Positions 7,647-15,131 of a stretch of DNA of 64,000 nucleotides are shown here, in pieces; the stretch's first letter is position 1, and each line of letters begins with the position of its first letter. The translations under genes and the position numbers were made by a program. The DNA lies in assembly GCF_029892565.1 (NCBI RefSeq), contig NZ_JARXVH010000019.1, positions 62,001-126,000 on the forward strand. The letters are read 5' to 3'. Below the pieces are notes generated by a model. It did not search any database. It was not told the origin of the DNA and saw nothing but the letters and a program-made list of their open reading frames with translations. The DNA comes from Streptomyces pseudovenezuelae (GTDB lineage: Bacteria > Actinomycetota > Actinomycetes > Streptomycetales > Streptomycetaceae).

Positions 7647-8969
7647 GTGAACCAGTCCACCCCCGAGCAGCCCGCCGACATCGTGGCCCGGCTGCGCGCC
7701 ACCTTCCGTACCGGCCGCACCAAGCCCGTCGAGTGGCGCACCACCCAGCTGCGCCGGCTCCGCGAGATGCTCACGGAGCACGCCGACGACCTGGCCACGG
7801 CCCTCCACGCCGACCTCGGCAAGAGCGCCGACGAGTCCCAGCGCACCGAGATCGGGTTCACGGTCCGCGAGATCGACCACACCCTCGACCACCTCGCCGA
7901 CTGGCTGCGCCCCGAGCCCGCCCCGGTACCGGAGCGTCTCGGCGCCGACACCACGGCGTGGACGCAGTACGACCCGCTCGGCGTCGTTCTCGTCATCGCC
8001 CCCTGGAACTATCCGCTCCAGCTCCTGCTCACCCCGGTCGTCGGCGCGCTGGCCGCGGGCAACGCGGTGGTCGTCAAGCCCAGCGAGCTGGCGCCCGCCA
8101 CCTCCGCCGCGCTGGCCCGCCTGATCCCCGAGTACCTGGACACGGACGCGGTCGCCGTCGTCGAGGGCGCCATCCCCGAGACCACGGCCCTGCTGGCCGA
8201 GCGCTTCGACCACATCTTCTACACGGGCAACGGCGCCGTCGGCCGCGTCGTGATGCGCGCCGCCGCCGAGCACCTCACCCCGGTCACCCTCGAACTGGGC
8301 GGCAAGTCCCCGGCGTTCGTCGACCGTGACGCCGATCTCGACGTCGTCGCCGACCGGTTGGCGCGCGGCAAGTTCCTCAACGCCGGCCAGACCTGCGTCG
8401 CCCCCGACTACGTCCTGACCGACCCGGCGACGGCCACCGCCCTGGAGGCGGCCCTCGTCAAGGCCGTCGACGGGCTCTTCGGTGCCGACCCGAAGGCCTC
8501 CGGCGCGTACAGCCGGATCATCAACGAGCGGCACTTCGACCGGCTCACCGGCCTGCTCGACTCGGGCCGCGTGGTCCTGGGCGGTGACAACGACCGTGCG
8601 GTGAAGTACATCGCGCCGACCGTCCTCGCCGACGTCGACCCCGAGTCGACGGTCATGCGGGACGAGATCTTCGGCCCGATCCTCCCCGTCGTCACCGTGC
8701 CCGGCCTGGACGAGGCGATCGGCTTCATCAACGACCGCGACAAGCCCCTCGCCCTGTACGTCTTCTCCGAGTCCGACGAGACCAGGTCCCGGATCGCCGA
8801 CGAGACGTCCTCCGGCGCTGTCGGCCACGGCCTGCCGCTCGCCCATCTCACCGTCTCCGACCTGCCGTTCGGCGGGGTGGGGGAGAGCGGCATGGGCAAC
8901 TACCACGGCCGCTACTCCATCGAGACGTTCAGCCACCGCAAGGCGGTCCTGCAGAAGCCGCTGAGCTGA
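7647..8969 (+). CDS. NAD(P)+-dependent aldehyde dehydrogenase (class 3-like)
   Basis: 440 residues, the short form typical of class 3 fatty/aromatic aldehyde dehydrogenases. The NAD-binding entry VIAPWNYPLQLLLTPVVGAL, the glutamate motif LELGGKSPAF and the catalytic cysteine in NAGQTCVAPDYVL are all present. GTG at 7647 is preferred over upstream starts because it gives the usual N-terminus and follows a CGAGG site. Oxidises aldehydes to acids in the cytoplasm. It ends just before a strong intrinsic terminator at 8993-9020. The AT-rich stretch around 7562-7585 probably holds the promoter. Confidence 0.88.
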   Translation: MNQSTPEQPADIVARLRATFRTGRTKPVEWRTTQLRRLREMLTEHADDLATALHADLGKSADESQRTEIGFTVREIDHTLDHLADWLRPEPAPVPERLGADTTAWTQYDPLGVVLVIAPWNYPLQLLLTPVVGALAAGNAVVVKPSELAPATSAALARLIPEYLDTDAVAVVEGAIPETTALLAERFDHIFYTGNGAVGRVVMRAAAEHLTPVTLELGGKSPAFVDRDADLDVVADRLARGKFLNAGQTCVAPDYVLTDPATATALEAALVKAVDGLFGADPKASGAYSRIINERHFDRLTGLLDSGRVVLGGDNDRAVKYIAPTVLADVDPESTVMRDEIFGPILPVVTVPGLDEAIGFINDRDKPLALYVFSESDETRSRIADETSSGAVGHGLPLAHLTVSDLPFGGVGESGMGNYHGRYSIETFSHRKAVLQKPLS

Positions 8970-8992
8970 CCGACCGCGTCCGAGCGCATCCG

Positions 8993-9020
8993 AGTGGGGC
9001 CCTTCGGGGCCCCACTTTTT
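8993..9020 (+). terminator. intrinsic terminator after the aldehyde dehydrogenase gene
   Basis: A perfect 10-bp stem, AGTGGGGCCC (8993-9002) with GGGCCCCACT (9007-9016), closes a TTCG tetraloop and runs into a T tract ending at 9020. One of the few textbook rho-independent terminators in the window. Confidence 0.92.
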
Positions 9021-9036
9021 GCATTCGCTACGGCAG

Positions 9037-9072
9037 TTGACTGGTCTACACCCTTGACTGGTACAGACCAAA
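9037..9072 (+). promoter_or_regulatory. tandem DasR-like (dre) boxes / chitinase promoter direct repeat
   Basis: TTGACTGGTCTACACC (9037-9052) and TTGACTGGTACAGACC (9054-9069) are 17-bp-spaced direct repeats. Each contains a near match to the DasR consensus ACTGGTCTAGACCACT. Streptomyces chitinase promoters are known to carry such repeats for chitin induction and glucose repression. Either TTGACT could also be a -35 element. Confidence 0.8.
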
Positions 9073-9082
9073 GGAGTTGAGT

Positions 9083-9142
9083 GTGGCACCACAACCCCCC
9101 ACCGCGGCCGCACCCCTCGCCGGGTGCGGCCGTGCTCCGTAA
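9083..9142 (+). CDS. candidate 19-codon leader peptide upstream of the chitinase gene
   Basis: GTG at 9083 follows AAGGAG (9071-9076) with a 6-base spacer and reads MAPQPPTAAAPLAGCGRAP before TAA at 9140-9142. The TAA overlaps the second AAAGGAGTTGA, which is the chitinase ribosome-binding site. It is in the same frame as the chitinase. The 11-base string AAAGGAGTTGA occurs at both 9070-9080 and 9141-9151. Product unknown; it may couple or attenuate chitinase translation, or be non-coding. Confidence 0.35.
   Translation: MAPQPPTAAAPLAGCGRAP
9105..9132 (+). promoter_or_regulatory. stable hairpin inside the chitinase leader
   Basis: CGGCCGCACCC (9105-9115) and GGGTGCGGCCG (9122-9132) form a perfect 11-bp stem with a 6-base loop. 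It lies wholly inside the putative leader ORF and 8 bases before the chitinase ribosome-binding site. No T run follows, so it is more likely an mRNA structure than a terminator. Confidence 0.7.
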
Positions 9143-9154
9143 AGGAGTTGATCC

Positions 9155-9865
9155 TTGTTCAGGCATCGCATCGCCGCACTCCTGACCACGCTCGCCCTCG
9201 GAAGCTCCGCACTGGTCCTCCAGTCGGCCCCCACCGCTTCCGCCGCAGGGTTCGTGGTGAGTGAGGCGCAGTTCAACCAGATGTTCCCGGGCCGGAATTC
9301 GTTCTACAGCTACAGCGGCCTGACCGCCGCGCTCTCGGCCTACCCGGGCTTCGCGAACACCGGCTCCGACACCGTCAAGAAGCAGGAAGCCGCCGCCTTC
9401 CTGGCCAACGTCAACCACGAGACCGGCGGGTTGGTGTACGTGGTCGAGCAGAACACCGCCAACTACCCCCACTACTGCGACTGGAGCCAGTCGTATGGCT
9501 GCCCCGCCGGACAGGCCGCCTACTACGGGCGCGGCCCCATCCAGCTCTCCTGGAACTTCAACTACAAGGCCGCCGGCGACGCCCTGGGCATCGACCTCCT
9601 GGGCAACCCCTGGCAGGTCGAGAACAACTCGGCCGTCGCCTGGAAGACCGGCCTCTGGTACTGGAACACGCAGTCAGGACCCGGCACCATGACCCCCCAC
9701 AACGCCATGGTCAACGGTGCCGGCTTCGGCCAGACCATCCGCTCCATCAACGGCTCCCTGGAATGCGACGGCCGCAACCCCGCCCAGGTCCAAAGCCGCG
9801 TCGACGCCTACAACCGCATCACGTCCATCCTCGGCGTCAGTCCCGGCGCCAACCTCTACTGCTGA
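9155..9865 (+). CDS. secreted chitinase, glycoside hydrolase family 19
   Basis: 236 residues with a Sec signal peptide (FRHRIAALLTTLALGSSALV, cleavage near ASAAG). A bare GH19 catalytic domain follows, without the chitin-binding module of ChiF/ChiC types. The catalytic segment is FLANVNHETGG, whose Glu acts as the acid; YYGRGPIQLSWNFNY and the NGSLECDGRNPAQVQSR end are GH19 hallmarks. It endo-cleaves chitin outside the cell. The only workable start is TTG at 9155, 7 bases after AAAGGAG. Regulation by DasR is suggested by the boxes at 9037-9072. Confidence 0.92.
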   Translation: MFRHRIAALLTTLALGSSALVLQSAPTASAAGFVVSEAQFNQMFPGRNSFYSYSGLTAALSAYPGFANTGSDTVKKQEAAAFLANVNHETGGLVYVVEQNTANYPHYCDWSQSYGCPAGQAAYYGRGPIQLSWNFNYKAAGDALGIDLLGNPWQVENNSAVAWKTGLWYWNTQSGPGTMTPHNAMVNGAGFGQTIRSINGSLECDGRNPAQVQSRVDAYNRITSILGVSPGANLYC

Positions 9866-9886
9866 CGGCGGTCCGCAGCGTCACGA

Positions 9887-9917
9887 CCGCAGCGGGCGTC
9901 TTGGGCGCCCGCTGCGG
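9887..9917 (+). terminator. hairpin terminator after chitinase
   Basis: CCGCAGCGGGCG (9887-9898) pairs perfectly with CGCCCGCTGCGG (9906-9917) over a 7-base loop, 22 bases past the chitinase stop. There is no U tract, as is common for Streptomyces terminators. Confidence 0.75.
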
Positions 9918-9961
9918 CACGACGGTTCGGCGTAACATCCGGGCAGGAGTCGGGCCGGGCG

Positions 9962-9998
9962 TTGCCCGCGGCAATGGATGCAATGTATACGTTGTGCA
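9962..9998 (+). promoter_or_regulatory. promoter and operator of the FCD regulator gene
   Basis: TTGCCC (9962-9967), an 18-base spacer and TATACG (9986-9991) make a promoter. The -10 sits inside the imperfect palindrome TGCAATGTATACGTTGTGCA (9979-9998). The same core occurs as a perfect palindrome at 10806-10825, so this is probably an autoregulatory site. The ATG at 9998 is about where transcription should begin. Confidence 0.7.
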
Positions 9999-10675
9999 TG
10001 CCTTCTGCCGGTGACCGTTCCGAAGAACGTCCAGGGATGCACAACCAGGCCGAGATCGCCTATCGGCGGCTGCGCGAGCGGCTGCTGGACGGGCACTACG
10101 CCCCTGGCGACCGGCTCACCGAGCTGGGCATCTGCGACGACCTCGGCATGAGCCGGACCCCGGTCCGTGAAGCGCTGCGCCGACTGCAGAGCGACGGTCT
10201 CGTCAGCTCGACGGGCAGGGGAGTGGTCGTCAGCTCGCTCTCCCCTCAAGAGATGCTGCACGCAACGCAGTTGCACGGTGCGCTGGACGCGCTCGCCGCC
10301 AAACTCGCCGCCACCGCGCAGCGTGACGGGCAGTTGTCCCCCATGCAGCTCAGTGGGCTGAAGGAGGCGTCCCGTCGAGTGGAGGAGCAGGCCGAGTCCA
10401 GCGATCCGGCAGGCGCCTGGCGGGCGAATCTGGACTTCCACATGACGCTGGCCCGCCTCTCGGGCAACCCTCTGCTGGTGGACACGCTCGACCGCATCTG
10501 GGCCCGGTTCGCCATCGTGAGCCTGAGCAACATCAATCGGCGCCGCGACCTCACACCCCGCCAGCACGACGCGATCGTGAGCGCCATCGTCGACGGTGAC
10601 CCCGAGCGGGCGGAGGCCGCGGCGGCCGAGCACGTCCGGGAAGCGGCGGCGATGTACGGGGAAGGCCCCCGCTGA
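9998..10675 (+). CDS. GntR-family transcriptional regulator, FCD subfamily
   Basis: 225 residues from ATG 9998. An N-terminal winged helix (IAYRRLRERLLDGHYAPGDR, then SRTPVREALRRLQSDGLV) is followed by an all-helical FCD effector domain with the metal-binding pattern (NLDFHMTLARLSGNPLL, RQHDAIVSAIVDGDPERAE). FCD regulators usually sense organic or sugar acids. A shorter start at 10037 is possible but has no spaced ribosome-binding site, whereas 9998 fits a leaderless transcript. It probably controls itself and the broken catabolic operon through the two TGCAATGTATAC-type sites. Confidence 0.85.
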   Translation: MPSAGDRSEERPGMHNQAEIAYRRLRERLLDGHYAPGDRLTELGICDDLGMSRTPVREALRRLQSDGLVSSTGRGVVVSSLSPQEMLHATQLHGALDALAAKLAATAQRDGQLSPMQLSGLKEASRRVEEQAESSDPAGAWRANLDFHMTLARLSGNPLLVDTLDRIWARFAIVSLSNINRRRDLTPRQHDAIVSAIVDGDPERAEAAAAEHVREAAAMYGEGPR

Positions 10676-11021
10676 CCGTCGGGTGAGCTGCCGGCCGACG
10701 GGTGAGCCCGTCCCGCGACGCGTGCACCGGGCGCCTCGCGCCGCCGGATCTTAGAGTCCGAGCCTTTTGCGGCAAGCCTTGTCCGATCCCTTGTCGAGTC
10801 TTCGCGTGCAATGTATACATTGCACATCAGCGGCAAGGGTGCCCGCGGCAGCCCCGGCCGAAGGACTCATCACCGGGCGTGTCGGCACGTCCGGGGAGAC
10901 GCTCAACGCGCACGGGACATGCGCCAACGGTCGCCTCCGGAACCGTATTTGACGAGCCGTCACCGCTTCCGGTCGCCGCCTTCCGTCTCGCCATCACGAT
11001 CACCAACTCGAGGTGAATGTC
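10676..11021 (+). other. 346-base intergenic region with operator and long leader
   Basis: Apart from the promoter/operator at 10791-10825, I see no gene. The stretch 10826-11021 would be a roughly 195-base untranslated leader of the broken operon. Short GTG/ATG frames in it have no convincing coding character. Confidence 0.5.
10791..10825 (+). promoter_or_regulatory. promoter with perfect 20-bp operator palindrome
   Basis: TTGTCG (10791-10796), a 17-base spacer and TATACA (10814-10819). The -10 lies inside GTGCAATGTATACATTGCAC (10806-10825), a perfect 20-bp palindrome matching the operator in front of the FCD gene. Binding there would block RNA polymerase, so the arrangement predicts repression. 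Confidence 0.85.
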
Positions 11022-11712
11022 ATGCCAGGATTCGGCCGAAGCGGACGACCCACAGCCCTGCTCAGCGCGACCGCGGCGGTGCTGCTGGTCGCCACGGCGT
11101 GCGGCTCGGGGACGGGATCGAGCAGCGGTTCCATCAAGATCGGTGCCTCGCTCCCGCTGTCGGGCCCGGTCGCCGACGCCTCCAAGCCGGCGTACGAGGG
11201 TTACAAGGTCTGGCTCGACCAACTGAACGAGAAAGGCGGCCTGTTGGGCCGCAAGGTCGAGCTCAAGGTGCTCGACGACGGCTTCGAGCAGAACACCGTC
11301 GTCACCAACTACAACCGCCTCATCAGCCAGGAGCGCTCCGACCTGCTCCTCGGCACCTTCTCCTCCAAGCTCAACCTGCCGGCCTCGGCCGTGGCCGAGC
11401 GCAACAAGATGCTCTACGTCGAGCCCTCCGGCGGCGCCGAGGAGATCTTCACCCGCGGCTACGACTACCTGTTCTTCGCCCAGCCCAGCACCTCGCTGGA
11501 CCTGCCGGACCAGTTCGTGCAGTACATCAAGTCGCTGCCGGCCGACCAGCGGCCCAAGACCGCCGCCTATCCCACCCAGGACGACCCCAACACCGACGTC
11601 ACCATCGAGGAGTTCCGCAAGGCGCTCACCAAGCTCGGTGTGAAGACGGTCTACAGCGAGAAGTACGCGCCCGAGACCGTCAACTTCGATCCCATAGCGA
11701 GCGCCATCGCCC
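11022..11712 (+). pseudogene. 5' fragment of a branched-chain/organic-acid ABC transporter binding-protein gene
   Basis: ATG 11022 follows an AGGTG site. It encodes a lipoprotein signal (ATAVLL-type core, lipobox ending TAC, Cys about residue 27) and the first lobe of a LivK-like binding protein: IKIGASLPLSGPVADASKPAYEGYKVWLDQLNEKGG in two pieces, then FDPIASAIA. At about 11712 the LivK reading stops making sense, and an aldolase tail begins in a different frame. The remaining half of the protein and the permease and ATPase genes expected downstream are absent. The original frame runs on as low-complexity sequence to 12074. A deletion pseudogene. Confidence 0.85.
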
Positions 11713-12021
11713 GCGGACGAGATCGCCGCCCTGGACGGCGTGGACATGCTCGCCCTCGGCGCCAACGACTTCACCGCCGAACTGGGCGTACCGGGGCAGT
11801 ACGGCGACCCGCGCGTCCGCGACGCCGTGGAGAAGCTGGCCAACGCCTGCCACAAGCACGGCAAGCTCATGGTGCTCGGCGGCATCGGCGATCCGGCGCT
11901 CCTGGACACCCTCGTCCCCCTGGGCGTGTGCCCGCTGCGCATCACCGGAACCGACAGCGCCCTGCTCTACGAGGCCGCGCACGCGCACGCCCAGCAGGCA
12001 CTCTCCGCGTTCCGCCCGTAG
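11713..12021 (+). pseudogene. 3' fragment of an HpcH/HpaI-family aldolase gene
   Basis: From about 11713 the third reading frame encodes DEIAALDGVDMLALGANDF, then TAELGVPGQYGDPRV and ACHKHGKLMVLGGIGDPALL. This is the C-terminal part of an HpcH/HpaI (2-keto-3-deoxy-acid type) class II aldolase, including the family's LGVPGQ(F/Y) signature. The N-terminal two thirds with the metal ligands and active-site arginine are missing. It is fused directly to the truncated LivK-like gene, out of frame with it, so no functional product is expected. The stop at 12019-12021 and the spacing to the next gene look normal. Confidence 0.85.
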
Positions 12022-12070
12022 CGGCGGCACCCCGCGCATCCCCGGATCCCCCCGACAGTCAGGACGGACG

Positions 12071-12946
12071 ATGACCGCAGACCTTCCCCAGCCGGCCCCC
12101 ATGCGCGCCGCCGAGAGCAACACCAAGCCCCGGTTCAAGGTGCCGCCGAACAGCTGCGACACCCACTTCCACGTCTTCGAGCCCGGATATCCCACGGTCC
12201 CCGACCCGCTGTACGGATTCCCCGACGGCACGCTCGACCAGTATCTGCGGATGACCGAATGGCTCGGCATCGAGCGCATGGTCCTCGTACAGCCCACCTA
12301 CTACGGCACCGACAACAGCCTGCTCGTCGACGTCCTGAAGAAGGCCGGCCCGCGCTGCCGCGGTGTCGTACGCATCGAAGAGGACGCCACCGACAAGGAG
12401 TTGGACGAGTACCACGAGCTGGGCGTGCGGGCGATCCGTCTCGACCTGTTCGCGCGGGCGTCCTGGCCGACCGCCGACATCGTCGCGTACGTCCGCAGGA
12501 TGGCCGACCGGGCCCGTCCGCGCGGCTGGCACCTGCAGTTCTACACACCGGGGACGGTCGTACGGGATCTGCTGCCGTTCTTCGCCGACCTCGAGGACAC
12601 CTTCGTCATCGACCACATGGGATACATGAAGGAGTCGGACGGGCTGACGCGGGCGGACTTCGACCGGCTGGTGCGGGTCCTGGACGGGGGCAGCTGCTAC
12701 ATCAAGCTCTCCGGGGCCTACCGCATCGCCAAGGACAAGCCGCTGTCCAGCGTCGAGCCCCTGGGCCGGGCGCTCGTGGCGGCCCGACCCGACCGCCTCG
12801 TGTGGGGATCGGACTGGCCGCACCTGACGGACGGCCAACGGGACACCGGCGAACTGCTCAACCTGCTCGCCGACTGGGCACCCGAGGAGGCGGACCGCCG
12901 GCAGATCCTGGTCGACTCTCCCGCCAGGCTGTTCTACACGGACTGA
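12071..12946 (+). CDS. amidohydrolase-family lactonase-like enzyme (COG3618 type)
   Basis: 291 residues from ATG 12071 (AGGACGG upstream). A TIM-barrel metal-dependent hydrolase of the 2-pyrone-4,6-dicarboxylate lactonase / sugar-lactone isomerase group. The metal motif DTHFHVF is near residue 30, VLVQPTYYGTDN follows, and the second metal/active site region is RLVWGSDWPH. The reaction is probably hydrolysis or isomerisation of a lactone. It is the only intact enzyme gene in what remains of the FCD-controlled operon. Aromatic meta-cleavage and aldarate catabolism both fit the neighbours. Confidence 0.8.
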   Translation: MTADLPQPAPMRAAESNTKPRFKVPPNSCDTHFHVFEPGYPTVPDPLYGFPDGTLDQYLRMTEWLGIERMVLVQPTYYGTDNSLLVDVLKKAGPRCRGVVRIEEDATDKELDEYHELGVRAIRLDLFARASWPTADIVAYVRRMADRARPRGWHLQFYTPGTVVRDLLPFFADLEDTFVIDHMGYMKESDGLTRADFDRLVRVLDGGSCYIKLSGAYRIAKDKPLSSVEPLGRALVAARPDRLVWGSDWPHLTDGQRDTGELLNLLADWAPEEADRRQILVDSPARLFYTD

Positions 12947-12966
12947 CCGCCTTCTCGCCCAGGCTT

Positions 12967-12994
12967 GCCCCATGGGTCGGACGACCCGTGGGGC
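12967..12994 (+). terminator. hairpin after the amidohydrolase gene
   Basis: GCCCCATGGGTCG (12967-12979) pairs with CGACCCGTGGGGC (12982-12994) with a single G-T wobble, 20 bases after the stop. No clear T run. Confidence 0.6.
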
Positions 12995-12998
12995 ATAC

Positions 12999-13026
12999 TT
13001 GTCGTGCGTCGCGTTTTACGTATAAC
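12999..13026 (+). promoter_or_regulatory. promoter of the glyoxalase-adenosine deaminase unit
   Basis: TTGTCG (12999-13004), a 16-base spacer and TATAAC (13021-13026) form a near-consensus vegetative promoter about 60 bases before the ATG at 13093. Confidence 0.6.
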
Positions 13027-13092
13027 CTCACCCGTCAATCGCCCGCGCGCCCGCGCCCGCGCCTGTACGCGCACCTGCACAGAGAGGTCCCG

Positions 13093-13485
13093 ATGAGTCG
13101 CATCGCCCTGGTCACCCTCGTCGTCGACGACTACGACGAGGCGATCCGCTTCTACACCGAGGCCCTCGGATTCCGGCTGGTGGAGGACGAGCCGCGGCCG
13201 GACGGCTCCCGCTGGGTCGTCGTCGAGCCCGGGACCGGCGGCCACGGCACCGGCCTGCTGCTGGCCCGCGCCAAGGACGAGGCGCAGCGCGGCCGGGTCG
13301 GGGACCAGACCGGCGGGCGCGTCGGGTTCTTCCTGCACACCGACGACTTCGCCCGCGACCACGCCCGGATGCTCGCCGCCGGAGTGACCTTCCTGGAGGA
13401 GCCGCGGCACGAGAGCTACGGCTCGGTCGCCGTCTTCCAGGACCTGTACGGCAACCGCTGGGACCTGCTCCAGCCCGCCGTCTGA
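13093..13485 (+). CDS. VOC-family (glyoxalase/bleomycin-resistance fold) protein
   Basis: 130 residues forming one vicinal-oxygen-chelate module pair: VTLVVDDYDEAIRFYTEALGF at the N-terminus and VAVFQDLYGNRWDLLQ at the C-terminus. Possible metal ligands can be seen, but the substrate cannot be inferred. ATG 13093 follows AGAGAGG. The adenosine deaminase gene begins 51 bases later on the same strand with no terminator between, so the two probably share the promoter at 12999-13026. Confidence 0.8.
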   Translation: MSRIALVTLVVDDYDEAIRFYTEALGFRLVEDEPRPDGSRWVVVEPGTGGHGTGLLLARAKDEAQRGRVGDQTGGRVGFFLHTDDFARDHARMLAAGVTFLEEPRHESYGSVAVFQDLYGNRWDLLQPAV

Positions 13486-13536
13486 TCCCGCTCACCGTCC
13501 GCACCTGCTCGCCGAACGATCGAGGAACGACCGCAC

Positions 13537-14607
13537 ATGTCATCTACGCGCATAGACGCCGAAGCTCTCCGCCGCCTGCCCAAGGCCGTCCTGCACGACC
13601 ACCTCGACGGCGGCCTGCGCCCCGCCACCGTGGTGGAGCTGGCGGCCGCGGTCGGACACACCCTGCCCACCACCGACCCCGACGAGCTGGCCGCCTGGTA
13701 CTTCGAGGCCGCCAACTCCGGGGACCTGGTGCGCTACATCGCCACCTTCGAGCACACCCTCGCCGTGATGCAGACCCGCGAGGGACTGCTGCGCACGGCC
13801 GAGGAGTACGTCCTCGACCTGGCGGCGGACGGCGTGGTCTACGCCGAGGTGCGCTACGCCCCCGAGCTGAACACCCAGGGCGGGCTCACGCTCCCCGAGG
13901 TCGTCGAGACCGTCCAGGAAGGGCTCGCGGCGGGCATGGCCAAGGCGGCGGCCGCGGGCACCCCGGTGCGGGTCGGTACCCTGCTGTGCGGGATGCGGAT
14001 GTTCGACCGTGTCGGTGAGGCGGCCGACCTGGCCGTGGCGTTCCGGGACGCGGGCGTCGTCGGCTTCGACATCGCGGGTGCCGAGGACGGCTTCCCGCCC
14101 GCCGACCACCTCGACGCCTTCGAGCGGTTGCGGCGCGAGAGCGTGCCCTTCACCATCCACGCCGGCGAGGCGCACGGTCTGCCGAGCATCCACCAGGCTC
14201 TTCAGGTCTGCGGCGCCCAGCGCATCGGGCACGGCGTCCGGATCACCGAGGACATCGTCGACGGCAAGCTCGGCCGGCTCGCCGGCTGGGTCCGCGACCG
14301 CCGGATCGCCCTGGAGATGTGCCCGACGTCCAACCTGCAGACCGGTGCCGCGACCTCCATCGCCGAGCACCCGATCACCGCGCTGAAGGACCTCGGGTTC
14401 CGGGTCACCCTCAACACCGACAACCGTCTGGTGTCCGGTACGACGATGACCCGGGAGATGTCGCTGCTGGTCAAGGAGGCCGGCTGGACCGTCGAGGACC
14501 TGCGCACGGTCACGGTGAACGCGGTCAAGAGCGCGTTCATCCCGTTCGACGAGCGCAGGGCCCTCATCGAGGACGTGGTCCTGCCGGGTTACTCCGCCTC
14601 GCTCTGA
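13537..14607 (+). CDS. add: adenosine deaminase
   Basis: 356 residues; converts (deoxy)adenosine to (deoxy)inosine in purine salvage. The zinc motif HDHLDGG is near the N-terminus, the catalytic HAGEAHGLPSI is at about residue 208, RIGHGVRI follows, and the C-terminal metal-site strand reads TLNTDNR. The final motif is often TDDP in other adenosine deaminases; the N at that position is usual in actinobacterial versions as I recall them. Its 3' end overlaps the convergent DinB-like gene by 19 bases. Cytoplasmic. Confidence 0.92.
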   Translation: MSSTRIDAEALRRLPKAVLHDHLDGGLRPATVVELAAAVGHTLPTTDPDELAAWYFEAANSGDLVRYIATFEHTLAVMQTREGLLRTAEEYVLDLAADGVVYAEVRYAPELNTQGGLTLPEVVETVQEGLAAGMAKAAAAGTPVRVGTLLCGMRMFDRVGEAADLAVAFRDAGVVGFDIAGAEDGFPPADHLDAFERLRRESVPFTIHAGEAHGLPSIHQALQVCGAQRIGHGVRITEDIVDGKLGRLAGWVRDRRIALEMCPTSNLQTGAATSIAEHPITALKDLGFRVTLNTDNRLVSGTTMTREMSLLVKEAGWTVEDLRTVTVNAVKSAFIPFDERRALIEDVVLPGYSASL

Positions 14608-15104
14608 AGCAGCCCCCGCAGATAGGCGGCCTGTCCGACGTGCTGGAGATCGTCGGACAGGACGCTGATCAGCCGCACCCCGAGGGTGACCGGCGGATCC
14701 CAGCGCTCGTCCACGACGCGTTCGAGGTCCTTGCCCGCCAGATCCCGCAGCACCCCCAGGGTCTGCGCGTGGACGGCGTCGTAGTAGCCGGTCAGCAGCT
14801 CGCCGTCGTCGACCCGCACCTTGGCGACCTTCGCGGCGCTGTGGCCGTATCCGATGTCGTGGCGGGGCAGGTCGAGCGCGAACCGCTTCTCCCAGTCCTG
14901 GGTGAGCCAGACCTGCTCTATCCCGAAGGCGTCGGCGACGTGGTCGTCCTGGACCCGGGTGAGGTGCCAGACCAGCCAGGAGATGGAGTTGGCGTCGGGC
15001 GCGGGACGGGTGTTGAGGAGGTCGGGGGCGAGCCCTTCGACCGTGTTGTGGACTTCTTCCTGGATGCGGCTGTAGGAGTCGATGAGGATGTCCTTTGCAT
15101 GCAT
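14589..15104 (-). CDS. DinB-like / DUF664 protein
   Basis: 171 residues from ATG 15104 (GGTGGTGG upstream); an alternative ATG at 15122 has no better site. A four-helix DinB-superfamily protein: SISWLVWHLTRVQDDHVADAFG carries the first metal-ligand histidine helix, and LISVLSDDLQHVGQAAYLRG the last. Related enzymes include mycothiol-dependent transferases and maleylpyruvate isomerases, so a thiol-dependent detoxification role is conceivable. Convergent and overlapping with add. Confidence 0.82.
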   Translation of the reverse strand: MHAKDILIDSYSRIQEEVHNTVEGLAPDLLNTRPAPDANSISWLVWHLTRVQDDHVADAFGIEQVWLTQDWEKRFALDLPRHDIGYGHSAAKVAKVRVDDGELLTGYYDAVHAQTLGVLRDLAGKDLERVVDERWDPPVTLGVRLISVLSDDLQHVGQAAYLRGLLQSEAE

Positions 15105-15131
15105 GCCACCACCATTGCGCATCGCGATCGC

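Noticed and set aside
10811..12946. Plus-strand open frame of about 711 codons crossing the LivK-aldolase junction
   Set aside because: Only its last 291 codons (from ATG 12071) are a real gene. The upstream part is an off-frame reading of the two gene fragments.
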